Shown piece by piece: positions 17,767 to 26,263 of a stretch of 64,000 bases of DNA. Location: contig CAKSZH010000002.1 in the NCBI GenBank assembly GCA_934525675.1, forward strand, positions 62,001-126,000. Reading direction: 5' to 3'. Position numbers and translations under genes: made by a program. The stretch's first letter is position 1. Every line of letters starts with the position of its first letter. The notes under the pieces are model-generated. The model ran no database searches. It was given only the letters and a program-made list of their open reading frames with translations, and was not told the DNA's origin. This DNA is from an uncultured Eubacteriales bacterium. Lineage in GTDB: Bacteria; Bacillota; Clostridia; Oscillospirales; CAG-272.

Positions 17767-18828
17767 ATGCAGCATCTCATCAGTCCGGAGGAATTCAGCG
17801 CAACGGTCAAGGAATTCGCTTCTTATAAAAGCTCCATTCAGGGTTGCTCCACCAAAACCGTGGAGGAGTATCTTCTGGATCTGCGGACCTTTTTCCGGTT
17901 CTTGCTTGCCAAGGAGCAAGGCATTGACCCGGAGTCCGATGAATTTCTGCACATTGACGTCCGCAGCGTTGACCTTGCGTACCTCGGAAAGATCACGACC
18001 GACCAGATCTACGAGTTCCTGTATTACACGGGAAATGTCAGAAAAAATCTCTGGTGCGCCAAGGCTCGGAAACTGTCCTCCATCAAAGGCTTGTACAAAT
18101 TTCTCGTTTCCAAACGCGGGTATTTGAAGGAAAATCCGGCGGTCAACATTGATTCCCCGAAACCGAAGAAGACCCTGCCTAAGGTCCTGTCGCTGGACGA
18201 GAGCGTACGGCTTCTCGTCGCCGTGCTGGACGACGACAAATCAAGGACGCGCGAGCGCGATTTTGCGATCCTTACGCTGTTTCTCAACTGCGGGATGCGG
18301 GTGTCCGAGCTGGTCGGCATCAACCTCTCCGACCTCGAATCCAATCTGGATTCCGTCCGCGTCATCGGCAAAGGCAGCAAGGAACGCATGATCTACCTCA
18401 ACGCCGCCAGCCGGAGCGCTCTTCGCAATTATCTGGAGATCCGCACGTCGGAGCCGATGAAAAATCTTCCGACAAAAGCGCTGTTTGTCAGCGGTCAGAG
18501 CCAACGGATCAGCGTCAAGACCGTGCAGTATATCGTTTACAAATATCTGAAGGCGGCGGGATTGGAAGGAAGGCATTATTCCGTACATAAGTTGCGTCAC
18601 ACTGCCGCGACACTGATGTATCAGTCTGGAAAAGTGGACATCCGCGTGCTCAAGGACATCCTCGGGCACGAACAGCTCAACACCACCCAGATCTATACCC
18701 ACGTCAGCGACGTGAATATGCGGAATGCAATGAACGAGAATCCGCTTGCCGCCGCGATCGCTCCGGAGCGGCATCCAAAAGAAGAGGCACTCGTCGACGA
18801 TGACGGAAAGGCAGACGGCACAGACTGA
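17767..18828 (+). CDS. Tyrosine recombinase, XerC/XerD type
   Basis: The 353-residue protein has an N-terminal SAM-like core-binding domain (about 10-125) and a C-terminal catalytic domain. Catalytic residues are visible: Arg in NCGMRVSEL, Lys in GKGSKER, H-x-x-R in HKLRHTAAT, His in LGHEQLNTT and the nucleophile Tyr in QIYTHV. Size and lack of nearby phage genes suggest a chromosomal Xer recombinase for dimer resolution rather than a phage integrase. GGAGG precedes ATG 17767. Which Xer paralogue it is cannot be told. Confidence 0.9.
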   Translation: MQHLISPEEFSATVKEFASYKSSIQGCSTKTVEEYLLDLRTFFRFLLAKEQGIDPESDEFLHIDVRSVDLAYLGKITTDQIYEFLYYTGNVRKNLWCAKARKLSSIKGLYKFLVSKRGYLKENPAVNIDSPKPKKTLPKVLSLDESVRLLVAVLDDDKSRTRERDFAILTLFLNCGMRVSELVGINLSDLESNLDSVRVIGKGSKERMIYLNAASRSALRNYLEIRTSEPMKNLPTKALFVSGQSQRISVKTVQYIVYKYLKAAGLEGRHYSVHKLRHTAATLMYQSGKVDIRVLKDILGHEQLNTTQIYTHVSDVNMRNAMNENPLAAAIAPERHPKEEALVDDDGKADGTD

Positions 18829-18912
18829 GGAGAAATGTTACCGGGGTGGTTGAAAAACCGTTGCACAGGCAATCGGAACGGAACTGCGGTCACATTGCCT
18901 CCGATCTGTGGT

Positions 18913-20127
18913 TCAACGGGTCAGAAACGAAATGAGATTCTCATAACACACGGCGCGGAGAAGATTTTCCCAGCCGTGTGTTTTCTTTGTTTGCCGGATA
19001 CGTTCCGCCAGTGTTCTGCGGAAGCAATCCTGCGCGGCGACGGCATATTCCGGGAAAAAGTTTGCGTCTGCGGCGGGGATGCCGGATGCGGCGGAGGCGG
19101 CAGGAGCCGCTGCTTCCGTAAAGGCAGTGCCGCCGATTTCCGGAAACCAGATCAGTTCCCGGAGCGGGTATTCCGACGCGAGCCGTACAGCGGTTTCCGC
19201 GTCGGAGACAGCGGGACGGCAAAGGAGCGACACGTGTGCGGGCAGATATCGGACAGAGACCTCGTTGACTGCGGCAAGCACCCGGATATTTCCAGCCTGT
19301 TCTTTGATGTAGGCAAGGAATGAGGTCAGATCCGGCGAAACCGAGCTGAGGTAAAGCGGAATACCCGCCTTGGCGCAAAAACGTGCCGCGGTGCGTAGAA
19401 CCTGCGCATACAGCAGATCCGCCTCTTCCGGTGTTGCGGTCCCCGCTGTCAGCTTGCGGTATGCAAGGCTTGCGTGGTATGGGTCGGGACGACGGAAAAC
19501 TGCCGACATCCGTTCCCGGATCATCATCAGAGACCTGCCGGGAATGGGGGGGACTCTTCCCCACCGTTTCATCGCTTCCGCTTCGTCCCACAGGGAAAAA
19601 CTTGCGGAATAACAATACACGTCCGTGTGATTTGTTTCGGTATCTTCGGCTTTTGTAAAGAATTTTGCGGCAATTACCCGATTGCACTCTGCCCAGAGTG
19701 ATTCGAAATCGGAGTTATCGTTACAGGGACAGACGGGATGACCGAGAAGAGTATTCAGAAACGCATGGTCGGTTTGTTCCGTATCCGTCAAAAATGCCGT
19801 TTCCGATTTGAAATCCGCCCTCTTCCCCGCGTCGGCACCCGGTTCCGGAGGCATCCCTGTTCCGGTTGCCGCATCAGCCCCCAAAAAGCAATCCGCATAC
19901 AGACGGAAGTATTCGTAATCCGAAAGTGCGGACAACGGCACCTCCGCGCGATCGGACTTTGACCGCCACCGACAGGCGGAGAGCAGACGGTCGTGTCCCC
20001 TGTCGCGGAGAAGTGCTCCGATATTTGATGCTGTCTCGTCTGAATCAACGGGACAGAAGAAAAAATACGGAATTCCGATGCCGGAACATCCTTTTTCGGT
20101 TTGTTTGTTCTCGGGTTTCGTTTGCAT
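18913..20127 (-). CDS. Hypothetical protein, 404 residues
   Basis: I do not recognise this protein. It has no signal peptide or membrane segment. The N-terminus (IGIPYFFFCPVDSDE) is followed by low-complexity Asp/Ala/Glu text around residues 80-110, a middle part with DVYCYSASFSLWDEAEAMKRWGR, and a C-terminal Ala-rich loop (about 335-355) before a helical end. It is monocistronic and divergent from the PHP gene. Continuous coding bias over 1.2 kb and the clean open frame make it likely to be real. Confidence 0.65.
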   Translation of the reverse strand: MQTKPENKQTEKGCSGIGIPYFFFCPVDSDETASNIGALLRDRGHDRLLSACRWRSKSDRAEVPLSALSDYEYFRLYADCFLGADAATGTGMPPEPGADAGKRADFKSETAFLTDTEQTDHAFLNTLLGHPVCPCNDNSDFESLWAECNRVIAAKFFTKAEDTETNHTDVYCYSASFSLWDEAEAMKRWGRVPPIPGRSLMMIRERMSAVFRRPDPYHASLAYRKLTAGTATPEEADLLYAQVLRTAARFCAKAGIPLYLSSVSPDLTSFLAYIKEQAGNIRVLAAVNEVSVRYLPAHVSLLCRPAVSDAETAVRLASEYPLRELIWFPEIGGTAFTEAAAPAASAASGIPAADANFFPEYAVAAQDCFRRTLAERIRQTKKTHGWENLLRAVCYENLISFLTR

Positions 20128-20264
20128 AGATCCGCCTCCGTTAAGCTGTTATGCTTATTTTAACATACCGCGAAATAAAGGTCAACACCGCCGAAAAATT
20201 TGTACAGATGCCGGGTGCCGTCGGAAAAATCAGTAAAAGCCTTGTAAAAGCCGGGCAAAAACAC

Positions 20265-20293
20265 TGTACAAGTTCATAAATTTATGTTATACT
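20265..20293 (+). promoter_or_regulatory. Possible promoter for the PHP/MutS-like operon
   Basis: TATACT at 20288-20293 with TGTACA at 20265-20270 (17-bp spacer), 35 bp before the GTG start. The -35 hexamer matches consensus at four of six positions. Confidence 0.5.
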
Positions 20294-20327
20294 ATATCAA
20301 ATAAACAGTTGTCAAGGGGGTGCTTCC

Positions 20328-21146
20328 GTGTTCGATCTGCATACTCATACCGTATTTTCCTTTGACGGAGCCGACAATGCAACGCCGGACGCAATGTGCC
20401 AAAGCGCGATAGCACTCGGGATCACCTGCCTTGCCATCACCGATCATTGCGATGCCGGCGGCGAGGTCGGGGGGATTTATCGGATCTACGACCGTGCCGC
20501 GGCGTACCGTGCGGTATCGGAAGTGAAGGAACGTTACCGCGGGCGGCTCCGCGTGCTTTACGGAATCGAACTCGGCGAAGCGACGCAGGCACCGGAATAT
20601 GCAAAGAAACTGCTTGCCGATTACCGCTTTGATTTCGTCCTCGGCTCAATGCACAACCTCTTAGGTGTGCCGGATTTCTATTATCTGAATTTTTCCCGCG
20701 CAGATTTCCCCGTCGCGCTTCTTGAGGAACTGTTTTCCCGGTATCTTACCGAATTGACCGAGCTCTGCGATTTTGACGGAATCCACGCGCTCGCGCACCT
20801 GACTTACCCGCTTCGCTATTTTGCGGAGGGTGGAAAACAGATCAACCTGTCCCGGTTTGAAGAACAGTTCCGGGTTCTTTTCGAAAAAATGATCGGGCGC
20901 GGAATCGCGCTGGAAATCAATACCTCGGGACTTGACAAACCGCTTGCGGACACCATGCCGCCCGTCACGCTCCTGCGTATATACCGTGAATGCGGCGGAA
21001 AACTCGTGACCGTCGGCTCGGATGCGCATTGCCCGTCGCGTGTCGGCTTCGGAATCCGTGAGGCGCACCGGATGCTGTCGGAGAACGGATTTGACCGCGT
21101 TGCCGTGTTTTCTGAAGGAAAACCGGAACTGCTTCCTACTCTGTAA
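20328..21146 (+). CDS. PHP-domain phosphatase (histidinol-phosphatase-like)
   Basis: The 272-residue protein is a PHP metal-dependent phosphoesterase. Metal-binding motifs: FDLHTHTVFSFDG at the N-terminus, ITDHCD near residue 45, a conserved GIELGE, LGSMHNL, and the C-terminal GSDAHCP. It resembles HisJ-type histidinol phosphatase, but no other his gene is nearby, so the substrate is open. The start is GTG 20328, preceded by AAGGGGG at spacing 7-8; there is no better ATG. First gene of an operon with the MutS-like gene. Confidence 0.83.
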   Translation: MFDLHTHTVFSFDGADNATPDAMCQSAIALGITCLAITDHCDAGGEVGGIYRIYDRAAAYRAVSEVKERYRGRLRVLYGIELGEATQAPEYAKKLLADYRFDFVLGSMHNLLGVPDFYYLNFSRADFPVALLEELFSRYLTELTELCDFDGIHALAHLTYPLRYFAEGGKQINLSRFEEQFRVLFEKMIGRGIALEINTSGLDKPLADTMPPVTLLRIYRECGGKLVTVGSDAHCPSRVGFGIREAHRMLSENGFDRVAVFSEGKPELLPTL

Positions 21147-21162
21147 AGAAAAGGAGTTTGCT

Positions 21163-22773
21163 ATGGATTTTTCAAGCTTCAGTCTTTTGTATCCCGATGC
21201 GGAAACGCTCGGCGCACATTTTGCCGGAAAGGATCAGCCGGACATTGCCCCGGAGGTGCTGGATCAGCTCGGGCTTTCCGAGATTCTCGGGATCCGCAGC
21301 CGCGATCTGACCGATCTCTTTACCTTAAATCCGGCGGTCATCCGGTATCGTGAGGAGACCTTTGCGGATATGATGGAAAATGATTGTCTGTCCGCAATGC
21401 TCGAAAAACTGGTTCCTGTGCTCCGTGATATTCTTGAATTGCGTCGTCTGGAGGCGGACAGCGCCGAAGGAGAGTCCTATCTTTCCGCAATTACGGAAAT
21501 TGAACTGTACACTTCCTCGGTCGCCATTCTGTATGACGGATTGCGTGAGGCAAAGGGCGACCTGCACGGCACGGCGTTTCTTTCGCTTGCAGAACTTGTG
21601 GAAGAATTGGTGGAGAGCGATTATTACCGCGAGCTCAACGAAAAGCTGAACGATCTGACCGAGCGTGTCAGGGAAATCCGCAGTGTGACGATCGGCGTCA
21701 ATCTGGATGCACAGCTCCGCCCCAAGGAAGCCGGAGTGCTTTCCATCAACCCGCTTCCCTTCAAATCCGGTGACGTGCTGGAAAAGATCCTGCGTTTCCG
21801 TTTTAAGAACGATGAGTATACCTGCATTGCCAACCTCGTCCCCTTTGCAAAGAATCAGACGGACAACCAGAAAACCGCGCTGACTCTGGCGTTCAATTCC
21901 GCCATCAACGATGTGTACCGTTCCTCTCTTCATTCGTGGAAAAAGATCATTGAGACCTACGTGCTCGAGAAAACCGACTTTCTGCTCGACCTCATGCCGG
22001 AGTTTGAGCTGCTCGTCCGCGGGACTGCTCTTATGAAACGCCTTGGCGCAAAGAACTGCCCGCTCTGTCGACCGGAGATCCGCCCCATGAATGAGGTCGC
22101 GTTCGACGCAAGAGATCTTGCCAATCCCGCAGTTGCCCTCAAGATCGACGGGGAGATCGTCCCGAACGATGTTACGTTTGATGACAAGGCGCGGGTCTAT
22201 GTTCTGTCGGGACCCAACCGCGGCGGAAAATCCGTGGTTACCTGTGCGGTCGGACTGGCGGTTGCCATGCTCCAGCTCGGGCTGTATGTGCCCGCGAGGA
22301 GCGCGGTCATCAGCCCCGCCGATGCAATCTTTACCCATTTCCCGACGGGCGCAGAAGATACCATCGATAAGGGCAGACTCGGCGAGGAGTGTGCGAGGCT
22401 CGGCGTGATTTTTGACCGGGTGACGGAGTATAGTCTTGTTCTGCTGGACGAATCTTTCTCTTCGACCGGTGCTTATGAAGCGTCCTACATTGCCGCCGAG
22501 GTGCTGGCAGGCTTTGCACGGGTCGGCTGCCGCACCATTTTTTCCACCCACCTGCACGAGCTTGCCGCAAGATTGGAGGACGAAGCCTTCCGGAAGCAGA
22601 CCGTCGGTGCCTACCCAATCGATACGCTGGTCGCGGGTATGGAGGCGGGTCAGCGCTCCTTCAAAATTCTCCGTAAGCATCCCGACGGAAAGAGCTATGC
22701 CCGGGATATTGCCGTGAAGTACGGACTGACCTACGACAGCATTCTGGATAAGATCAATCACAATCATTCATAA
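21163..22773 (+). CDS. MutS-like ATPase without mismatch-recognition domain
   Basis: The 536-residue protein has the MutS lever/clamp core (about 30-330) and the ABC-type MutS ATPase domain (about 340-530). Walker A is SGPNRGGKSVV (MutS has GPNMGGKS), Walker B is SLVLLDESFSST and the switch is TIFSTHLHEL. The N-terminal mismatch-binding and connector domains of MutS are missing, as is the Smr nuclease domain of MutS2, so it is a MutS-family paralogue rather than the repair protein itself. ATG 21163 follows AAAAGGAG. It sits between the PHP and Lrp genes; its role is unknown. Confidence 0.85.
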   Translation: MDFSSFSLLYPDAETLGAHFAGKDQPDIAPEVLDQLGLSEILGIRSRDLTDLFTLNPAVIRYREETFADMMENDCLSAMLEKLVPVLRDILELRRLEADSAEGESYLSAITEIELYTSSVAILYDGLREAKGDLHGTAFLSLAELVEELVESDYYRELNEKLNDLTERVREIRSVTIGVNLDAQLRPKEAGVLSINPLPFKSGDVLEKILRFRFKNDEYTCIANLVPFAKNQTDNQKTALTLAFNSAINDVYRSSLHSWKKIIETYVLEKTDFLLDLMPEFELLVRGTALMKRLGAKNCPLCRPEIRPMNEVAFDARDLANPAVALKIDGEIVPNDVTFDDKARVYVLSGPNRGGKSVVTCAVGLAVAMLQLGLYVPARSAVISPADAIFTHFPTGAEDTIDKGRLGEECARLGVIFDRVTEYSLVLLDESFSSTGAYEASYIAAEVLAGFARVGCRTIFSTHLHELAARLEDEAFRKQTVGAYPIDTLVAGMEAGQRSFKILRKHPDGKSYARDIAVKYGLTYDSILDKINHNHS

Positions 22774-22788
22774 AGTGAGGTAAGACAA

Positions 22789-23265
22789 ATGGACAGACTT
22801 CTGACGATTCTTGAAGACAACGCATCCCTGACGCCCGAACAGATCGCCGTCATGCTCGGCAAGGAAACGGGCGATATCAAAAATATGATTAAGCAGTACG
22901 AAAAGGACGGCGTGATCCTCGGTTACAAGACCATGATCGACTGGGATAAGACCGACCGCGAATATGTCACCGCGCTGATCGAGGTCAAGATGACCCCGCA
23001 CCGTGACCGCGGCTTTGACAAGGTGGCGGAAAAGATCGACAATTATCCGGAGGTGCAGAGCCTGTACCTGATGTCGGGTGCGTATGATCTTATGCTTCTG
23101 ATCGAGGGAAAGACCATGAAGGAGGTTGCTTTCTTTGTCGCGCAGAAGCTCGCGCCCATTGACGGCGTGCTGTCTACCGCGACGCACTTTGTCCTCCGGA
23201 AATACAAAGATAAGGGCGTGATCTACGGCGCGGAGATCTGCGACGAGAGGGGTAACTGCAATTGA
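22789..23265 (+). CDS. Lrp/AsnC family transcriptional regulator
   Basis: The 158-residue protein has an N-terminal winged helix-turn-helix (LTPEQIAVMLGKETGDIKNMI) and a C-terminal RAM ligand-binding domain (about 70-145, with the SGAYDLMLLIEG beta strand). It overlaps the aminotransferase start (TGATG) and probably controls or senses amino acid levels linked to that enzyme. Confidence 0.9.
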   Translation: MDRLLTILEDNASLTPEQIAVMLGKETGDIKNMIKQYEKDGVILGYKTMIDWDKTDREYVTALIEVKMTPHRDRGFDKVAEKIDNYPEVQSLYLMSGAYDLMLLIEGKTMKEVAFFVAQKLAPIDGVLSTATHFVLRKYKDKGVIYGAEICDERGNCN

Positions 23266-24437
23266 TGAATTACTCCGATATCTTATCCCGCAACATCGTG
23301 GAGCTTCCGAAATCCGGCATCCGGAAGTTTTTTGACTTACTTGAAAACATGAAAGATGTGGTTTCCCTGACGGTGGGACAGCCGGACTTTGTCACGCCGT
23401 GGCACATCCGTGAGGCGGGAATCGAAAGCCTCGAACAGGGGAAAACCTATTATACCTCCAACGCCGGCACTCCCGCGCTCCGGGAGGAAATCGACCGGTA
23501 TCTCTCCCGTCGGTTCGGCGTTTCCTATGATCCGAAGTCGGAGATTATCGTCACCGTCGGAGGCAGCGAGGCGATCGACCTTGCAGTCCGCGCGGTCGTG
23601 GAGCCGGGAGACGAGGTGATTATTCCGGAACCGTCGTTCGTCTGTTATGAGCCGATTGTCCGCATGGCGCACGGTAATCCCGTGATCGTGGAAACCAAGA
23701 GTGAGGACCACTTCAAACTGACTCCCGACGCACTTCGCCGGGCGATTACAAAGAAAACCAAAATGCTGGTGCTTCCCTACCCGAACAATCCGACCGGTGC
23801 GATTATGACCAAGGAAGAGCTGGAAGGAATCGCGGAGGTCCTTCGCGGTACGGATATCGCGGTTCTCTCCGATGAAATCTATGCAGAGCTGACCTACGGA
23901 AAACGCCACGTTTCCGTCGCGTCGCTTCCCGGGATGTGGGAACGAACGGTGCTGGTCAGCGGCTTTTCCAAGGCGTATGCCATGACAGGATGGCGGCTCG
24001 GGTATCTCTGTGCGCCCGCGCCGCTTGCCGAGCAGATGCTCAAGATCCATCAGTATGCGATTATGTGTGCGCCGACGACTGCCCAGCTTGCTGCCGTGGA
24101 AGCCCTCAGAAACGGCGACGAGGATGTGGAGATGATGGTGGCGGAGTACGATATGCGAAGAAAGTTCATCCGAAAGGGGCTTTCCGACATCGGGATTCCC
24201 TCCTTTGAACCGGAAGGCGCGTTCTACATTTACCCCGAGATCGGGCAGTACGGACTTCCCAGTGAGGAATTCTGTGAACGGCTTCTTTATGAGCACCAGT
24301 GCGCCATCGTGCCGGGCACCGCATTCGGTAAATGCGGCGAAGGCTTCGCGCGGATCTCTTATGCGTATTCCGTGAAGCACATTGAAACAGCTCTCTCGCA
24401 CATGGAAGATTTCGTGAAGAAACTGAAAAACGGATAA
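23265..24437 (+). CDS. PLP-dependent aminotransferase, class I/II
   Basis: The 390-residue enzyme is a fold-type I aminotransferase. The PLP lysine is in SGFSKAYAMTGWRLGY (about residue 235), with YPNNPTGA and SDEIYAELTYG upstream and the C-terminal Arg in GFARISYAYS. It resembles PatA/aspartate aminotransferases; the amino acid substrate cannot be fixed. A TTG at 23262 precedes ATG 23265; the ATG overlapping the Lrp stop is preferred. A terminator follows. Confidence 0.92.
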   Translation: MNYSDILSRNIVELPKSGIRKFFDLLENMKDVVSLTVGQPDFVTPWHIREAGIESLEQGKTYYTSNAGTPALREEIDRYLSRRFGVSYDPKSEIIVTVGGSEAIDLAVRAVVEPGDEVIIPEPSFVCYEPIVRMAHGNPVIVETKSEDHFKLTPDALRRAITKKTKMLVLPYPNNPTGAIMTKEELEGIAEVLRGTDIAVLSDEIYAELTYGKRHVSVASLPGMWERTVLVSGFSKAYAMTGWRLGYLCAPAPLAEQMLKIHQYAIMCAPTTAQLAAVEALRNGDEDVEMMVAEYDMRRKFIRKGLSDIGIPSFEPEGAFYIYPEIGQYGLPSEEFCERLLYEHQCAIVPGTAFGKCGEGFARISYAYSVKHIETALSHMEDFVKKLKNG

Positions 24438-24445
24438 AAGCCTTC

Positions 24446-24471
24446 GAGCCGCCCACCGGGCGGCTCGTTTT
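24446..24471 (+). terminator. Terminator after the aminotransferase
   Basis: GAGCCGCCC (24446-24454) and GGGCGGCTC (24458-24466), loop ACC, followed by GTTTTG. Confidence 0.82.
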
Positions 24472-24573
24472 GCGTTGACTTTCAAACCTCTTTGTCGAAT
24501 CGGGCACCGGAGTAATTCCGGTAACTTTTGCCCGGATGCCGCGATTGCTTCTGCGGCAGACGCCGGAGCATCT

Positions 24574-25353
24574 TCAGATTTGTTTTCGCATCCGCTCAAG
24601 CGCTGCCTTTTCGAGCCTTGAAACCTGTGCCTGCGAGATCCCGATCTCCTCGGCAATCTCCATCTGGGTCTTGTTGCGGTAATACCTGAGGCGGATGATG
24701 GTCTGTTCTCTTTCGGACAGCTTGTTCATAGCGTCGCGGAGAGCGATGTCTTCCAGCCAGTTTTCGTCGTTGACCGAAGTGTCGCTGAGTTGATCCATCA
24801 CGTAAATTGAATCGCCGTTGTCGCTGTATACCGGTTCGTAAAGCGAGATCGGTTCCACAATCGCTTCCATTGCCCGCATGACGTTTTCCCGTTTCTCTCC
24901 GAGACGTTCGGCGATCTGCTCCACGGTCGGTTTCTCGCCTTTTTCCATCTGCAATTCTTCCCTTGCCTGAAGCGCCCGGTAGGCAAGGTCGCGGATGGAG
25001 CGGCTGATGCGGATGGAGTTGTTATCGCGGAGGTACCTGCGGATCTCCCCGATGATCATCGGAACGGCGTAGGTGGAAAATTTGACGTCCAGGTCAAGAT
25101 TGAAGTTGTCCACTGCTTTGATCAGCCCGATACACCCGACCTGAAACAGATCGTCCATGTTTTCGTGTCGTCCCGAAAACCGTTGGATAATGGACAAAAC
25201 GAGCCGAAGGTTCCCATAAATCAACTGATTTCTTGCATCGCTGTCGCCCGCCTTGGAGCGCGTCAGAAGCTCCCGCTTTTCTGCATCGGATAAAACCTTG
25301 AGGTCGGACGTGTTCACACCGCAGATCTCTACCTTATTTGAGTTATAGTACAT
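24574..25353 (-). CDS. sigG: RNA polymerase sporulation sigma factor SigG
   Basis: The 259-residue sigma factor directs late forespore transcription. The N-terminal NKVEICGVNTSDL is the SigG hallmark; region 2 has DDLFQVGCIGLIKAVDNF and VKFSTYAVPMIIGEIRRYLRDNN, and region 4 has the helix-turn-helix TQMEIAEEIGISQAQVSRLEKAAL. ATG 25353 is chosen because it begins just before the family N-terminus, although the frame is open to 25413. SigG is often next to sigE/spoIIGA, but those are absent here. Confidence 0.97.
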   Translation of the reverse strand: MYYNSNKVEICGVNTSDLKVLSDAEKRELLTRSKAGDSDARNQLIYGNLRLVLSIIQRFSGRHENMDDLFQVGCIGLIKAVDNFNLDLDVKFSTYAVPMIIGEIRRYLRDNNSIRISRSIRDLAYRALQAREELQMEKGEKPTVEQIAERLGEKRENVMRAMEAIVEPISLYEPVYSDNGDSIYVMDQLSDTSVNDENWLEDIALRDAMNKLSEREQTIIRLRYYRNKTQMEIAEEIGISQAQVSRLEKAALERMRKQI

Positions 25354-25429
25354 TTCCCGCACCCCGCATCTGTTTGTCAAGAGTATTGACGAAAACGCGG
25401 TTTGCTTATGCACCGGAGTTCTGCGGAAA

Positions 25430-25475
25430 AATCTGTAAAAGGAAGCCCTGCGGAATGACTTCCGCAGGGCTTCCT
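25430..25475 (-). terminator. Terminator for the Cys-rich protein gene
   Basis: A 16-bp perfect stem (25440-25455 with 25460-25475, loop TGAC), followed on the minus strand by TTTT. It ends the leftward iron/metal gene group before sigG. Confidence 0.88.
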
Positions 25476-25533
25476 CTATAATCGAATGAACGGTCTGGTT
25501 GTAAAATACGGACGAATATCCGGCGGTACCACC

Positions 25534-25848
25534 TCAGTGACAGCACCCGTTGCAGTGCGAGCAGTCATGCGGGCAGGACGCGGGGGCGGTACGGATCTCC
25601 GGGGCAACCTTGGTTTTCCCGAGGATTTCTCCCTGCATCCGCATTGCCTGTTCCTTTGGGATTGCGACTCTCTGACCGAAGAAGGCAAGATACATGGTGT
25701 CTTTGGTTTTGCCGATGATGGGGAGCGGATACCGCGCCACGGCGCCGAATCCCATTTCCACGCCCTCCGCCGTGACGAACACGGTACGGTCATCATATTT
25801 GGAGATTCTGAAGTCCTCTCCCGGATTTGCCATCCATAATGCGATCAT
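25534..25848 (-). CDS. Small protein with Cys/His-rich C-terminus
   Basis: The 104-residue protein is of unknown family. The first 80 residues are soluble and beta-like; the last 13 residues, CPHDCSHCNGCCH, pack five Cys and two His, which suggests metal or iron-sulfur binding. A very strong AAGGAGGT site precedes ATG 25848. It lies downstream of the FeoB and heavy-metal-associated genes and has its own terminator, so a part in metal handling is plausible. This is inference from context. Confidence 0.75.
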   Translation of the reverse strand: MIALWMANPGEDFRISKYDDRTVFVTAEGVEMGFGAVARYPLPIIGKTKDTMYLAFFGQRVAIPKEQAMRMQGEILGKTKVAPEIRTAPASCPHDCSHCNGCCH

Positions 25849-25925
25849 AAACGCTACCTCCTTTTTGCCGACTGCGGATGAAGCCCGTCAGGTTGTTCCG
25901 TGACACCTGTTCGTTTGCCGGAATA

Positions 25926-26180
25926 TCAGCCGTGCCGCCCGAACAGCCCCTTTTTTTCATAGGGTTCCTCGTTTACAGAAACCAATTCATAACCCGTCGA
26001 TTTGATTGCACCGGTGAGTTTTGCTTGGTCAAGCGGTTCCTCCGAAAGAATAACACATTCGCCCTTTCTGTGGGAGGAGGAAACTTTTTTAACCGTACAG
26101 GAACGGCGGACGGCATCATTGATATGTGCTTCGCACATCCCGCACATCATTCCGTCGATTTTAAGAGTAGTCCTGATCAT
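25926..26180 (-). CDS. Heavy-metal-associated domain protein (CopZ-like)
   Basis: The 84-residue protein is a single HMA domain. The metal site IDGMMCGMCEAHI (M-x-C-x-x-C) is at about residues 8-20 and the C-terminal half has TGAIKSTGYELV, as in copper chaperones and P-type ATPase N-domains. The tail EKKGLFGRHG is extra. ATG 26180 follows AAAGGGAAG. It lies 83 bp after feoB. Whether it carries copper or another metal is unknown; no copper ATPase is in the window. Confidence 0.85.
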   Translation of the reverse strand: MIRTTLKIDGMMCGMCEAHINDAVRRSCTVKKVSSSHRKGECVILSEEPLDQAKLTGAIKSTGYELVSVNEEPYEKKGLFGRHG

Positions 26181-26263
26181 TTGTGACTTCCCTTTCAAAA
26201 ACCGCATATGACTCTCCGACGCAGTCCGTCAGGCGGGACTACGCCGGAGTGACAATGGTTCAA

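Noticed and set aside
17767..18828. Integrase of a mobile element
   Set aside because: No attachment-site repeats or phage/ICE genes are near; length and sequence fit a chromosomal Xer recombinase.
21325..22767. Open frame of 480 codons opposite the MutS-like gene
   Set aside because: Antisense shadow of a gene with Walker motifs.
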